In this document: positions 24,990 through 33,250 of the stretch, piece by piece
Position numbering within the stretch: the stretch's first letter is position 1
Layout: the number at the start of each line of letters is the position of its first letter
Source: UMGS172 sp045637775
Lineage (GTDB): Bacteria > Bacillota > Clostridia > Oscillospirales > Acutalibacteraceae
Assembly: GCA_045637775.1 (NCBI GenBank)
Contig: JAZUAC010000032.1
Coordinates: 1 to 48,500 of the forward strand
DNA: 48,500 nucleotides
Reading direction: 5' to 3'
The notes under the pieces: generated by a model
Databases searched by the model: none
Seen by the model: the letters and a program-made list of their open reading frames with translations, nothing else
Told to the model about the DNA's origin: nothing
Position numbers and translations under genes: made by a program

Positions 24990-26495
24990 ATGAAAAAATT
25001 AACAGCACTTATTTTGAGCGTTATATTTATCCTTTCGCTTTCAGCCTGCGGCAAGTCAGAATCGGCAGAAAAGCAAAAGCCCGAAACCGAATCTTGGAGC
25101 GATACCGCTATGGCAGGCGATGAAACCGAGTCGACCGATGAAACCGTTTCGTCTGAAATTGAAGGTTTGAAGGGTTATTCCGATGTTACAAGCTTTGATG
25201 AGTTTGTAGAAGAATTTGACAAGAATTTTGATGTAGACATTACCGAGCATGAGGATGGTAGCGTTGTTATTGATGCAAAAGAGCCTACCGTTGACAATGA
25301 TGAGGATGTGAATATCAAGGAAACGGCACCTGCAATACCCACTATCGACAAGGTTAAGCCGACCGCCCCTACAACTCCCGCCAAACCGACAACCCCCGAA
25401 CCCGAGAAAAAGCCTGAAGTCAAACCCACTCCTACTCCCGAAACCAATCCTGAAACTGAAAAGCAACCGGAAATCACTCCCGAACCCGAAGTGAATCCCG
25501 AGCCTGAGGTCACTCCCACGCCTGAACCTACTCCCGAACCCGAGGTTACACCAGAGCCTCAACCTGAGCCGGAAGTGACCCCTGAACCTCAACCCGAGCC
25601 TGAAAAACCCGCAAAGAATCATTACACCTACACTACTAATCAAAAACATCAAAAGCTGCACTACACCAAGCGTTATCTTTACTCTATCTTGACTGAGGAG
25701 CAAAAGTCTTGGTACCGTACTATCGATAAGGCAATTACAAATCTTGAGGATGGAGCATCCTTCGATGTTGTGATGAGCGAAAACAGAAATTATTACATTT
25801 ATTTCCTTTATATGGCTGATAACTCCGAGCATTTTTATCTTGGCAACACCATGACCTTGTGTAACAATGGCGATGGAACCTCTAAAATCGAGTTTTGCTA
25901 TTCCGACGGGGTTAATTACTGTGCTTACGGTAGAGAGAACCGTTATCTGACCGACGAGCTGCGTGCAAGCATTCTCGAAAAGAAGGCTATCTTTGACGCA
26001 GAAGTCGAGCGTATTGTCAGCACTATCCCCAGCGATGCACCCGATGTCGAAAAGGAAAGACTTATCTACGACCGCATTCTTATGGATTCATATTACAACC
26101 TCAGCGCCAAGTGGAATGGCGTTTGTGAGCCTAACTGGAATGCTTATGGCATTATCGTCAATAAGTACGGTGTTTGCGAATCCTATTCCGAAGCCTTCCA
26201 GACCCTGTGTAATGCAGTTGGTATAAACTGCATGGGCGTTGTTGGTACTGCAGGTGGCGGTCACAAATGGAATGCTGTTGAGCTTGATGGCGAGTGGTAT
26301 ATGTGTGACATCACCTTTGATGATCCTATCGGTGGCGAGTCCGGTGCAGCATATCACTACTATTTCAACCGCACATCAGAAGAAATGACCGAGATGCACC
26401 ATGATTGGTCAAATTGCGACTGGCCTGTCCCCGAATGTAACGGCACTAAATTTAGCTTTGCTAATTATTTTGGTACAAATTTTTGGGGTGATTAA
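24990..26495 (+). CDS. Lipoprotein with proline-rich linker and transglutaminase-like domain
   Basis: A 501-residue exported lipoprotein: signal peptide and lipobox LSAC (Cys20), an acidic segment, a long Pro/Glu/Thr linker with PEPEVTPEPQ-type repeats (about 120-207) likely to reach out from the cell wall, then a C-terminal transglutaminase/CYK3-like domain. The catalytic triad is visible as Cys396 (YGVCESYSEAF), His425 (GGHKWN) and Asp440 (MCDITFDDP). Such proteins act as cysteine peptidases or crosslinkers at the surface; the target is unknown. A 49-residue ORF begins at the base after its stop codon. Confidence 0.85.
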   Translation: MKKLTALILSVIFILSLSACGKSESAEKQKPETESWSDTAMAGDETESTDETVSSEIEGLKGYSDVTSFDEFVEEFDKNFDVDITEHEDGSVVIDAKEPTVDNDEDVNIKETAPAIPTIDKVKPTAPTTPAKPTTPEPEKKPEVKPTPTPETNPETEKQPEITPEPEVNPEPEVTPTPEPTPEPEVTPEPQPEPEVTPEPQPEPEKPAKNHYTYTTNQKHQKLHYTKRYLYSILTEEQKSWYRTIDKAITNLEDGASFDVVMSENRNYYIYFLYMADNSEHFYLGNTMTLCNNGDGTSKIEFCYSDGVNYCAYGRENRYLTDELRASILEKKAIFDAEVERIVSTIPSDAPDVEKERLIYDRILMDSYYNLSAKWNGVCEPNWNAYGIIVNKYGVCESYSEAFQTLCNAVGINCMGVVGTAGGGHKWNAVELDGEWYMCDITFDDPIGGESGAAYHYYFNRTSEEMTEMHHDWSNCDWPVPECNGTKFSFANYFGTNFWGD

Positions 26496-26645
26496 ATGAA
26501 AAACGCCGATACCCGAAAGCATCTCAACCTTTACTACATTTTGAAAGAGGATAAGGAACTTCATGCTTTGTCTCCCGAAATATGCAGTGAAATGTGGTTG
26601 TCGGTGCTGAAAAGGTTGGGACTACCGCCCACCGCTCAAAACTAA
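26496..26645 (+). CDS. Putative 49-residue protein downstream of transglutaminase gene
   Basis: ATG 26496 directly follows the stop codon of the upstream gene (TAAATG) and is preceded by GGGGTG at 7 nt, so it could be translated by reinitiation. The product begins MKNADTRKHLNLYYILKEDK and contains LSPEICSEMWLSVLKRLGLP. It is helical-looking and not recognised. It could be a small partner protein or a chance ORF; the tight junction favours a real gene. Confidence 0.45.
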   Translation: MKNADTRKHLNLYYILKEDKELHALSPEICSEMWLSVLKRLGLPPTAQN

Positions 26646-26652
26646 CAATGAA

Positions 26653-26699
26653 ATATAAGCAACAAAATTTGTATAAAACATGAATTTTGTTGCTTATAT
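26653..26699. terminator. 17-bp perfect hairpin, possible terminator
   Basis: Perfect arms ATATAAGCAACAAAATT / AATTTTGTTGCTTATAT with a 13-nt loop. No T-run follows, so Rho-independent activity is doubtful; a processing site or short inverted-repeat element is equally possible. Confidence 0.45.
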
Positions 26700-26751
26700 C
26701 GTTGCGAAAATCGGGTATCGAAAAAATTTTTGAAAAAATTGAAAAAAACAC

Positions 26752-26780
26752 TTGCATTTTGCAAAGAGTTGTGGTAATAT
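26752..26780 (+). promoter_or_regulatory. Sigma-A promoter of 5S rRNA
   Basis: TTGCAT, a 17-bp spacer and TAATAT, about 50 nt upstream of the mature 5S end. Confidence 0.8.
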
Positions 26781-26838
26781 ACATCTTGCGCTCGACAGAA
26801 CACAGTAGTCGGTGGTCGGGAGCAGTAGCGATTACATA

Positions 26839-26953
<115 letters not shown>

Positions 26954-26959
26954 ACATAG

Positions 26960-26990
26960 CCCACCTGAGAAATCGGGTGGGTTTTCTTAT
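26960..26990 (+). terminator. Intrinsic terminator of 5S rRNA
   Basis: A 9-bp stem CCCACCTGA / TCGGGTGGG with loop GAAA, followed by TTTTCTT. Confidence 0.9.
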
Positions 26991-27098
26991 TATATTTCCC
27001 TCTTTTCTTTTTGCACAATATGTGTTATAATGGCTATAAAAAGTATACATCCTTACACCGAACTTTATCGGTGCCGTTTTGTAAGAGGTGTTTTAAAA

Positions 27099-28547
27099 AT
27101 GCGTGATAAGTATGATGTGCTTATAGTTGGTGCAGGTCTTGCGGGACTTTATGCCGCCTATAATCTCGACAATAGGATAAATGCACTTGTTGTTTCCAAG
27201 CGTGATTTGAGACTGTGCAACAGTAACCTGGCTCAGGGCGGTGTTGCCGCAGTGCTTGACACCGAAAATGACAGCTACGACCTGCATATTGAGGATACCA
27301 TGATTGCAGGCGGACACGAAAACCGTATTGAAGCGGTTGATGTGTTGGTTAAAGAAGGTCCCGATGATGTTCGCAAGATGATAGAGTTGGGTGCCGAGTT
27401 CGATAAGGTTGACGGGCACATCCATGCAACTTTGGAGGGCGGCCACTGTCGCAGACGTATTGTTCACCACCGTGACACCACGGGAGAGGAGCTTATGCGT
27501 ACCATAATTGCCGCAACAAAAGAGCTCCCCAATATTGATATTGAGGAAAACACATCATTGGCATTTTTGGATGAAGCCAATAACGGTTATTATGCATCAT
27601 TACTTAAAGATGGCAAGCTGCACACCGTTGCGGCATCCTATGTTATAATCGCAACAGGCGGCATCGGTCGTGTTTATAAGTATACTACCAATTCTTCTAT
27701 TGCTACGGGTGACGGAATTGCCATTGCGGCAGGTTTAGGTGCCCGAATTGAGAATTTGAGCTATATTCAGTTTCATCCAACCGGTTTTGCCGGCGACAAC
27801 TGCCGTGAACGTTTTCTTATAAGTGAGGCTGTCCGCGGCGAGGGTGCCTACCTTGTCAACTGCCACCGCGAACGTTTTATGCACCGCTATGATGAGCGCT
27901 TGGAGCTTGCCCCCCGCGATGTTGTGTCGCGAGGAATCATTCTCGAATCGCGCAGAACAGGCAGCGACAAGTTCTATCTTGATATAACACACCGAACCCC
28001 CGAGTTTATTAAAGACCGTTTCCCCATGATACACGAGCGTTGTCTTTCTGAGGGGATTGATATAACAAAAGAGCCTATCCCGATTTTCCCTACCCACCAT
28101 TACCTTATGGGCGGTATCAATGTTGATTTGAATTCAAGAACGCGAATCAACCGCTTGTATGCTGTCGGTGAATGTTCTCACACGGGTGTTCACGGCAAAA
28201 ACCGTTTGGCTTCAAACAGTCTTTTGGAAGCACTTGTTTTCGGCCGCCGTGCAGCCGAGGATATTAACCGTTGCTACAACGATACCAGTGTTTTCGGCAA
28301 AGCACCCGAGCATCCGGTTGACGGTGCACCTATGCCGACAGGCACAAGAACTTCTATAAGAAATATAATGCAAAAATGCCACTTTGTTCTCCCCAATCTT
28401 GAGGCGGTGAGAAAATACTCCCCCGATGTTGAGAACATTGCAGCAAGACTGAATAACACGCGTTTTCAAATAACCAATGACTATCTTGAGGCACGTTCGC
28501 TTGCAACGATAGCTTCAATAGTTTTGAAGGAGGCACTTCACAAATGA
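27099..28547 (+). CDS. nadB: L-aspartate oxidase NadB
   Basis: A 482-residue FAD enzyme that oxidises L-aspartate to iminoaspartate, the first step of de novo NAD synthesis. Residues 11-16 (GAGLAG) are the dinucleotide-binding motif; NLAQGGVAAVL, IIATGG, IQFHPTG, RGEGAYL and HYLMGGI are succinate-dehydrogenase-superfamily signatures. The start at 27099 follows AGAGGTG; the frame is open to 26946, but that part overlaps the 5S terminator. It overlaps nadC by four bases. nadA is not in this operon. A TGTTATAAT extended -10 at 27023-27031 could start the transcript. Confidence 0.93.
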   Translation: MRDKYDVLIVGAGLAGLYAAYNLDNRINALVVSKRDLRLCNSNLAQGGVAAVLDTENDSYDLHIEDTMIAGGHENRIEAVDVLVKEGPDDVRKMIELGAEFDKVDGHIHATLEGGHCRRRIVHHRDTTGEELMRTIIAATKELPNIDIEENTSLAFLDEANNGYYASLLKDGKLHTVAASYVIIATGGIGRVYKYTTNSSIATGDGIAIAAGLGARIENLSYIQFHPTGFAGDNCRERFLISEAVRGEGAYLVNCHRERFMHRYDERLELAPRDVVSRGIILESRRTGSDKFYLDITHRTPEFIKDRFPMIHERCLSEGIDITKEPIPIFPTHHYLMGGINVDLNSRTRINRLYAVGECSHTGVHGKNRLASNSLLEALVFGRRAAEDINRCYNDTSVFGKAPEHPVDGAPMPTGTRTSIRNIMQKCHFVLPNLEAVRKYSPDVENIAARLNNTRFQITNDYLEARSLATIASIVLKEALHK

Positions 28548-29374
28548 TGCAGTTTTATGTTGATGATATTATAAAGAAGGCTTTACTTGAGGATATTAAC
28601 TATATCGACATGGCGGCCGACAATCTTTTGCCCGATGATCAGGTTTCCTCGGCAAAATTTTTGGCAAAGGCCGACGGTGTGCTTTGCGGTGTCGATGTTG
28701 CTTTGAGAGTTTTTGAGCTTTTAGGCAATTTCAATATCAAAAAGTATATGAATGACGGTGCCATCCTTAAAAAGGGTGATATCATAGCCGAGATTGAAGG
28801 TCCTACCAAGCTTTTGCTTAAAGGTGAACGCACCTCTTTGAACCTGATTCAGCACATGTCGGGCATTGCTACAATGACTCACGAAGCCGCTGAACTTATC
28901 AAAGGCACTAATGCCACCGTTACCGATACAAGAAAGACATTGCCGGGACTTCGTGCTTTGCAGAAGTATGCGGTCACCTGCGGTGGCGGTAAAAATCACC
29001 GCTTTAATCTTTCGGATGCCGCAATGCTCAAAGACAATCACATTGATGCTTGCGGAAGCATTACCAAGGCTGTTTCGACCTTGCGTGAAAAAATCGGTCA
29101 CACTGTAAAGATTGAGGTTGAGACCCGCAATCTTGATGAAGTGGCTGAAGCTCTTTCCACAGGCTGTGAGATAATCATGCTTGACAATATGGATTGTGAT
29201 ACCATGAAAAAGGCAGTGGAAATGACTAACGGTAAAGCTTTGCTGGAGGCTTCGGGCAACATCACTGCCGAAACCATCCGCCCCGTTGCCGAAACTGGTG
29301 TTGATATTATCTCCATCGGTGCGTTGACCCATTCAGTCAAGGCTTTTGATATTTCGCTTAAAATCTTCAAATAA
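28544..29374 (+). CDS. nadC: Nicotinate-nucleotide pyrophosphorylase (quinolinate phosphoribosyltransferase) NadC
   Basis: A 276-residue enzyme converting quinolinate and PRPP to nicotinate mononucleotide. Typical stretches: ERTSLNLIQHMSGIAT, TDTRKTLPGLRALQKYAV, GGGKNHRFNLSDAAMLKDNH, IEVETRNLDE and GALTHSVKAFDISLK. Translational coupling to nadB through ATGA. Quinolinate synthase (nadA), which supplies the substrate between NadB and NadC, must lie elsewhere. Confidence 0.95.
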   Translation: MMQFYVDDIIKKALLEDINYIDMAADNLLPDDQVSSAKFLAKADGVLCGVDVALRVFELLGNFNIKKYMNDGAILKKGDIIAEIEGPTKLLLKGERTSLNLIQHMSGIATMTHEAAELIKGTNATVTDTRKTLPGLRALQKYAVTCGGGKNHRFNLSDAAMLKDNHIDACGSITKAVSTLREKIGHTVKIEVETRNLDEVAEALSTGCEIIMLDNMDCDTMKKAVEMTNGKALLEASGNITAETIRPVAETGVDIISIGALTHSVKAFDISLKIFK

Positions 29375-29410
29375 CTTTGCTTTTTGGCATGAAAATGCAA
29401 GGAGTTTAAA

Positions 29411-29857
29411 ATGAAACGCAAAGCGTGTATGATAATTGCCCTGCTTGTGGCAGTAATAACCGCGGCTAATGTAGCGTATATGATAAAGGATGAGTTTTAC
29501 TACAAACTCGACGATCTTCCCGAGGGTGTAAAGCTCGGTACACTTGTTAACACACAGGTGCTTTTTGAAGAACATTATTTCATAGAGGTGTATGAGATTC
29601 CCGCAACGCAAAAGCATCCTGCCGCTATAAGAGCTGTTTTGTGTAACGACCAAACACATGAGAGCAGGACTATTTATTGGCAGATAGGAACGCGTGCTTG
29701 CATCACTAATTGGGATGAAGCCGATACTATTATTATTAACGATGTCCCCATAAGCTATTATCCTTCGGGTGATGCAACTAAGCCTATCGACCAAAAGTCG
29801 AGTAGCTATGATTGCCGCGATTACCCCAACTTCAAGTATGTTCCAAAAGAGGAATAA
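29411..29857 (+). CDS. Membrane-anchored protein of unknown function (DUF5412-like)
   Basis: A 148-residue protein with an N-terminal hydrophobic anchor (about 7-24) and a small outer domain. The stretch IRAVLCNDQTHESRTIYW, then ITNWDEADTIIINDVPIS, resembles the DUF5412 pattern (..IYW..., W.D.DTV.ING), but the family call is tentative. Start follows GCAAGGAGTTTAAA. It lies 36 nt after nadC, possibly on the same transcript by read-through. Confidence 0.6.
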   Translation: MKRKACMIIALLVAVITAANVAYMIKDEFYYKLDDLPEGVKLGTLVNTQVLFEEHYFIEVYEIPATQKHPAAIRAVLCNDQTHESRTIYWQIGTRACITNWDEADTIIINDVPISYYPSGDATKPIDQKSSSYDCRDYPNFKYVPKEE

Positions 29858-29912
29858 TATTTTAATGTTTTCAACGCAAAATATTTGCGTAAATAAATAT
29901 AAGGAGAAAAGT

Positions 29913-30143
29913 ATGAAAAAAATTATTTGCAAACGCGAATACGACACCGATATTGCCACTCTTTTGAAGAAGTATACCGTTGGTGAGTTTGGTGACGCTG
30001 AAGGCTATGAAGAGTCACTTTATCAGATGCCCGACGGCAAGTTGTTCCTTTATGTGAATGGCGGCGAAGATTCTGTTTACCCCAAGGAGAATATTAAGAG
30101 CATCTCCAAGGAAAAGGCAGAGATTTGGCTTAAAGAACACTAA
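29913..30143 (+). CDS. Small conserved protein of unknown function
   Basis: A 76-residue cytoplasmic protein starting MKKIICKREYDTDIATLL, with YEESLYQMPDGKLFLYVNGG and ending SKEKAEIWLKEH. The layout (KKII..YDT, EELY....G.FFLY..GG, L..EEA..W) is one I recall from many small Firmicute and phage proteins without a known role. Strong ribosome site AAGGAG. A good terminator follows. Confidence 0.7.
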   Translation: MKKIICKREYDTDIATLLKKYTVGEFGDAEGYEESLYQMPDGKLFLYVNGGEDSVYPKENIKSISKEKAEIWLKEH

Positions 30144-30151
30144 TTAAGAGT

Positions 30152-30188
30152 AAAAGACTTGAGGCTTTTAGCTTCAAGTCTTTTCTTT
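30152..30188 (+). terminator. Intrinsic terminator
   Basis: A 14-bp stem AAAAGACTTGAGGC / GCTTCAAGTCTTTT (one G-T) with loop TTTTA, followed by CTTTTA. Confidence 0.9.
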
Positions 30189-30309
30189 TACGTAAAATTT
30201 CCTGCAATAATACACTGGTCAGCGATAATAATACTGTTACCGAAACGAAGAGTAGCAAACGAGAGTACATCGTTTTTAAGGTGTGCCCGATTTTTAAAAG
30301 GTGAATGGT

Positions 30310-30744
30310 ATGCCAACGGTGATGTATTACGGAAAAAGATTTGATGAATTTCAAGGCTTGATAAACGGCGTTGAAACGATAATCAGGACCGAGTGTTTGC
30401 CGCCAAAAGGTTCGGTCGATGTCATTGTTATAGACCAAGCAACCGAGGCTGAAGCTGCGGTTCCGATAGGATGTATAGGTGTGGTCTGCTCTGACAATCG
30501 TGAAGGCTTGCAAACACTTATGAAAAGTGGCGTAAGGACTGTCACCTGCGGAATGTCATACCGTGACACCGTGACGTTGTCGAGTACTTATGAGCAACTT
30601 TCGGTGTGTTTGCAACGACGCTTGCCCACAGTGGACGGCCGTGTGTTTGAACCCGCAGAATTTCCCGTGAAATTTGAAGATGAATGCACCGACTGTCTTC
30701 TGTTGGCTTCGGCGGTAAAGCTTTTATGCGGCTTTGCTCCGTGA
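30310..30744 (+). CDS. Conserved hypothetical protein (VTCGMSYRDTVTLSS type)
   Basis: A 144-residue soluble protein of unknown function. It begins MPTVMYYGKRFDEF, has a Rossmann-like VDVIVIDQATEAE, and a conserved-looking VRTVTCGMSYRDTVTLSSTYE followed by VCLQRRLPTVDGRVFEPAEF. Similar hypothetical proteins with TCG-x4-DTVT-x-SS and QR...G...EP motifs occur in Clostridia by my recollection, and a Mur-ligase-like nucleotide fold is a weak possibility. ATG 30310 is chosen, 7 nt after AAGGTG. Confidence 0.65.
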   Translation: MPTVMYYGKRFDEFQGLINGVETIIRTECLPPKGSVDVIVIDQATEAEAAVPIGCIGVVCSDNREGLQTLMKSGVRTVTCGMSYRDTVTLSSTYEQLSVCLQRRLPTVDGRVFEPAEFPVKFEDECTDCLLLASAVKLLCGFAP

Positions 30745-30786
30745 TGCAAACTACATATTGTTTGATTTTTTTAAAAATTGTAGTGG

Positions 30787-30815
30787 TTGAAAATTTGCCG
30801 AAAATGTAATATAAT
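30787..30815 (+). promoter_or_regulatory. Sigma-A promoter of serpin gene
   Basis: TTGAAA, a 17-bp spacer and TATAAT, about 30 nt before the start codon. Confidence 0.85.
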
Positions 30816-30845
30816 TAAATAAATAAGATTTTTGGGAGGAAAATT

Positions 30846-32117
30846 ATGAACCGCAGAAATGTTGTATTGGTTGTTTTGAGCTTGTTGCTTTCGTGCGTAA
30901 TGGTGTTTAATTTAAGCGGTTGCGGCAATGGAGTCAGTGCCGCCGAGGTTACAAATCTTATGGACGGTGTTAAGGCACAGGATGTTGAAGGCAAGGCTTT
31001 TGACGATGCGTTTTGCAACAGTCAGATGGAATTAGCCTTAAAGCTATTCAAATCCTCTGTAATCACCACTAAAAATCAAAATGCGTTGGTTTCGCCCTTG
31101 TCTATACAGTTGGCGTTAGCTATGACGGCTAACGGTGCTAAAGGTGAAACCCTTAAAGAAATGGAAGCCTTGCTTGGAGCAGGAATGTCGATAGATGACC
31201 TTAACCGTTATCTGAAATCTTATGTCGACGGTCTTCCGTCCGATGAAAAGGCAAAACTCGAAATAGCAAATTCAATTTGGTTCAGGGATAATGAAAACCG
31301 CTTGAAGGTTGAAAAGAATTTTCTGCAGACCAATGCGAACTACTATGGTGCCGATGCTTTTAAAGCTCCGTTCGACGGTTCAACCTTGAAGAAAATCAAT
31401 GATTGGGTCAAGGATAATACCGACGGCATGATTGATAAGATTTTGGACAGTATCGATAATGATGCCGTTATGTACCTTATAAATGCCATTACCTTTGATG
31501 CCGAATGGCAGACAGTTTATTCAAAAGGCGATGTGAGAGACGGCACGTTTACCGATATCAAGGGCGAAAAGAACACAGTCAGCATGATGCACTCTGAGGA
31601 AAACCAATATATCTTTGATGGCAAGGCAACCGGATTCTTGAAAAATTATAAAGGCGGAAAATATAGCTTTGCGGCATTGCTTCCCAACGAGGGTGTTGAC
31701 CTTTATGATTATATTTCAGGTCTTGATGCCGCAACCCTTAAAAACACCCTTTCCAACGTTAAATTTACCGAGGTTGCCGCCACTATTCCAAAATTCAGCT
31801 ATGATTATGAGCTTAAAATGAACGGCGTTTTAGGTCAGCATGGAATGGTAAAGGCGTTTGACTGGAGAGAAGCTGATTTCACAAAGCTTGGCCGTTCTTC
31901 CAACGGCAACATATATGTCGGTGATGTATTGCACAAGACCTTTATTTTGGTTGATGAGCTTGGTACCAAGGCAGGTGCCGTAACTAAGGTTGAATTGCGC
32001 GATACCTGTGCAGCTCTTGGCCGCAAGGTGGTCACACTCGACCGTCCGTTCGTTTACATGATAATCGATAATGAGACAAACATTCCCATATTTATGGGTG
32101 CGGTTACAGATATTTAA
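30846..32117 (+). CDS. Serpin-family lipoprotein (serine/cysteine protease inhibitor)
   Basis: A 423-residue lipoprotein: signal peptide ending at lipobox LSGC (about residue 26), then a full serpin fold. LVSPLSIQLALAMTANGAKG, NAITFDAEWQTVY, FAALLPNEGVDLYDY, IPKFSYDYELKMNGVL and the end VTLDRPFVYMI are serpin signatures. The reactive-centre hinge ELGTKAGAVT (371-380) keeps small residues at the P15-P9 positions, so it should be inhibitory; the scissile bond probably lies near Thr387-Cys388 (inference). It would sit on the outer face and guard against host or community proteases. Confidence 0.92.
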   Translation: MNRRNVVLVVLSLLLSCVMVFNLSGCGNGVSAAEVTNLMDGVKAQDVEGKAFDDAFCNSQMELALKLFKSSVITTKNQNALVSPLSIQLALAMTANGAKGETLKEMEALLGAGMSIDDLNRYLKSYVDGLPSDEKAKLEIANSIWFRDNENRLKVEKNFLQTNANYYGADAFKAPFDGSTLKKINDWVKDNTDGMIDKILDSIDNDAVMYLINAITFDAEWQTVYSKGDVRDGTFTDIKGEKNTVSMMHSEENQYIFDGKATGFLKNYKGGKYSFAALLPNEGVDLYDYISGLDAATLKNTLSNVKFTEVAATIPKFSYDYELKMNGVLGQHGMVKAFDWREADFTKLGRSSNGNIYVGDVLHKTFILVDELGTKAGAVTKVELRDTCAALGRKVVTLDRPFVYMIIDNETNIPIFMGAVTDI

Positions 32118-32122
32118 AACAA

Positions 32123-32162
32123 AAAGACTTCTGAGGTGTGTTGCTTCAGAAGTCTTTCTTTT
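32123..32162. terminator. Bidirectional terminator between serpin and degV genes
   Basis: A 12-bp perfect stem AAAGACTTCTGA / TCAGAAGTCTTT; CTTTTC follows on the plus strand and TTTGTTTT on the minus strand. Confidence 0.88.
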
Positions 32163-33005
32163 CTATTGTTTTTCAAAACCTACAAGTATTCCGCCTTTTT
32201 CGGCATAAAAGCTGCAAAGTCCTAAATTTTCGGCTATTTTAATATCGGTTGCATTAAAATGCTCGGTTATCATGGTTTTCAGCTTTTCGGCGGCGGTTGA
32301 ATTAAACGAATGGGCAATGATAACCCTGCCGCTTTTGAGCCCGTGTGTTTTAAGTTCATCGATGATGCATCGTAGCGCACGTTCCTCGCCGCGACACTTG
32401 TGAAGTGGTTGTAACGTGCCTTCGTCGCTTGCCTTGCCTACAACACGTATGCCCAAAAGTCCTGCCGCCTTGGCAACAATGGGACTTACGCGTCCGTTGT
32501 TGGCAAAGTTTCGCATGCTTTCGAGTGAAAAGAGCAATCCTGTGGTTTTGATATAATTTTGCAATTTGCCGGCAATCTCATCAAACTCAAGCCCCTCAAG
32601 TATAAGCTCACGCATTTTTTCAACTGCAAGGGTTATTTCGGGGCCTGCCGAAAGTGAGTCGAGTACAAAAACTCTGCGGTCGGGATGCTCGGATTCGTAG
32701 GTTTGCTTTGCCGTCATTGCCGCATTATAGCTGCCCGAAAGTCCCGAGGTGATTGTGGCGCAAAAAACGTATTGTGCGTCACCGAAAGCGTTGAGCCAAT
32801 CTTCACAGTTGGGGCAAGAGGAAGAAGAACGACCCTTGTAGCCGGCAAGCTCATCAACCATGGCACTTATGTCAAGCAAAGCATCGTCGATGTATTCCTT
32901 TTGGGCGGTGATTACCTTCATAGGGGCAGAAGAAAAGTCAACACCGTTCAACATCATCAAATTTGCCGATGAATCGGCAACAATTTTAACAGAATTTATA
33001 TTCAT
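32163..33005 (-). CDS. DegV-family fatty-acid-binding protein
   Basis: A 280-residue DegV protein. KIVADSSANL at the start, then ATITSGLSGSYNAAMTA, VLDSLSAGPEITLAVE, FSLESMRNFANNGRVS and LLGIRVVGKASDEGTLQPL are typical of the two-domain EDD fold that binds a fatty acid. In Firmicutes DegV/FakB proteins present fatty acids to the kinase FakA; that gene is not in the window. Start follows GGAAAGGACC, which lies within a palindrome. Confidence 0.92.
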   Translation of the reverse strand: MNINSVKIVADSSANLMMLNGVDFSSAPMKVITAQKEYIDDALLDISAMVDELAGYKGRSSSSCPNCEDWLNAFGDAQYVFCATITSGLSGSYNAAMTAKQTYESEHPDRRVFVLDSLSAGPEITLAVEKMRELILEGLEFDEIAGKLQNYIKTTGLLFSLESMRNFANNGRVSPIVAKAAGLLGIRVVGKASDEGTLQPLHKCRGEERALRCIIDELKTHGLKSGRVIIAHSFNSTAAEKLKTMITEHFNATDIKIAENLGLCSFYAEKGGILVGFEKQ

Positions 33006-33009
33006 AAAA

Positions 33010-33066
33010 AATGGTCCTTTCCGTATTGGATAGGACCATTGTAAATTATTACAGTTTATTACTCAA
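33010..33066 (-). promoter_or_regulatory. degV promoter with overlapping palindrome
   Basis: On the minus strand TTGAGT, a 17-bp spacer and TACAAT (33038-33066). Perfect 9-bp arms AATGGTCCT / AGGACCATT (33010-33018, 33032-33040) cover the -10 edge, transcription start and ribosome site, so they may be an operator. Confidence 0.65.
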
Positions 33067-33190
33067 CCTACTGTTGCAGCACCCGTCTATCTAGCTGAAA
33101 TAGTGGGTGTAGAGGTTACATTTTGAAACTCTACGGGCGGTAGAAAAAGGGCGGCTGACCCATAAGAACCTACTTTTGCACGCCGTCTTA
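33067..33190. ncRNA. Possible structured noncoding RNA (unidentified)
   Basis: The interval between the degV promoter and the GH16 terminator is richer in G and C than its AT-rich flanks and has local stems (GTAGAG / CTCTAC around 33112-33147; CACCC / GGGTG near 33080-33109). A plus-strand promoter TTGGAT, 18 bp, TACAGT (33026-33055) could drive it. No ORF fits. A 6S-like RNA was considered but not recognised with confidence. Confidence 0.3.
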
Positions 33191-33210
33191 AAGCTATTTA
33201 TAGTTAAATA

Positions 33211-33240
33211 TTACGCCCTCCCAATAAAGGGAAGGCGTAA
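33211..33240 (-). terminator. Terminator-type hairpin after GH16 gene
   Basis: Stem TTACGCC-TTCCC / GGGAGGGCGTAA on the minus strand, with loop TTTATT and one bulge, 11 nt past the stop codon. The following TATTTAA is a weak T-tract. Confidence 0.55.
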
Positions 33241-33250
33241 GTTTCAAAAA

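Noticed and set aside
25380..25610. DNA tandem repeat as a mobile or phase-variable element
   Set aside because: It is the coding sequence of the Pro/Glu linker of the lipoprotein; units differ in sequence and stay in frame.
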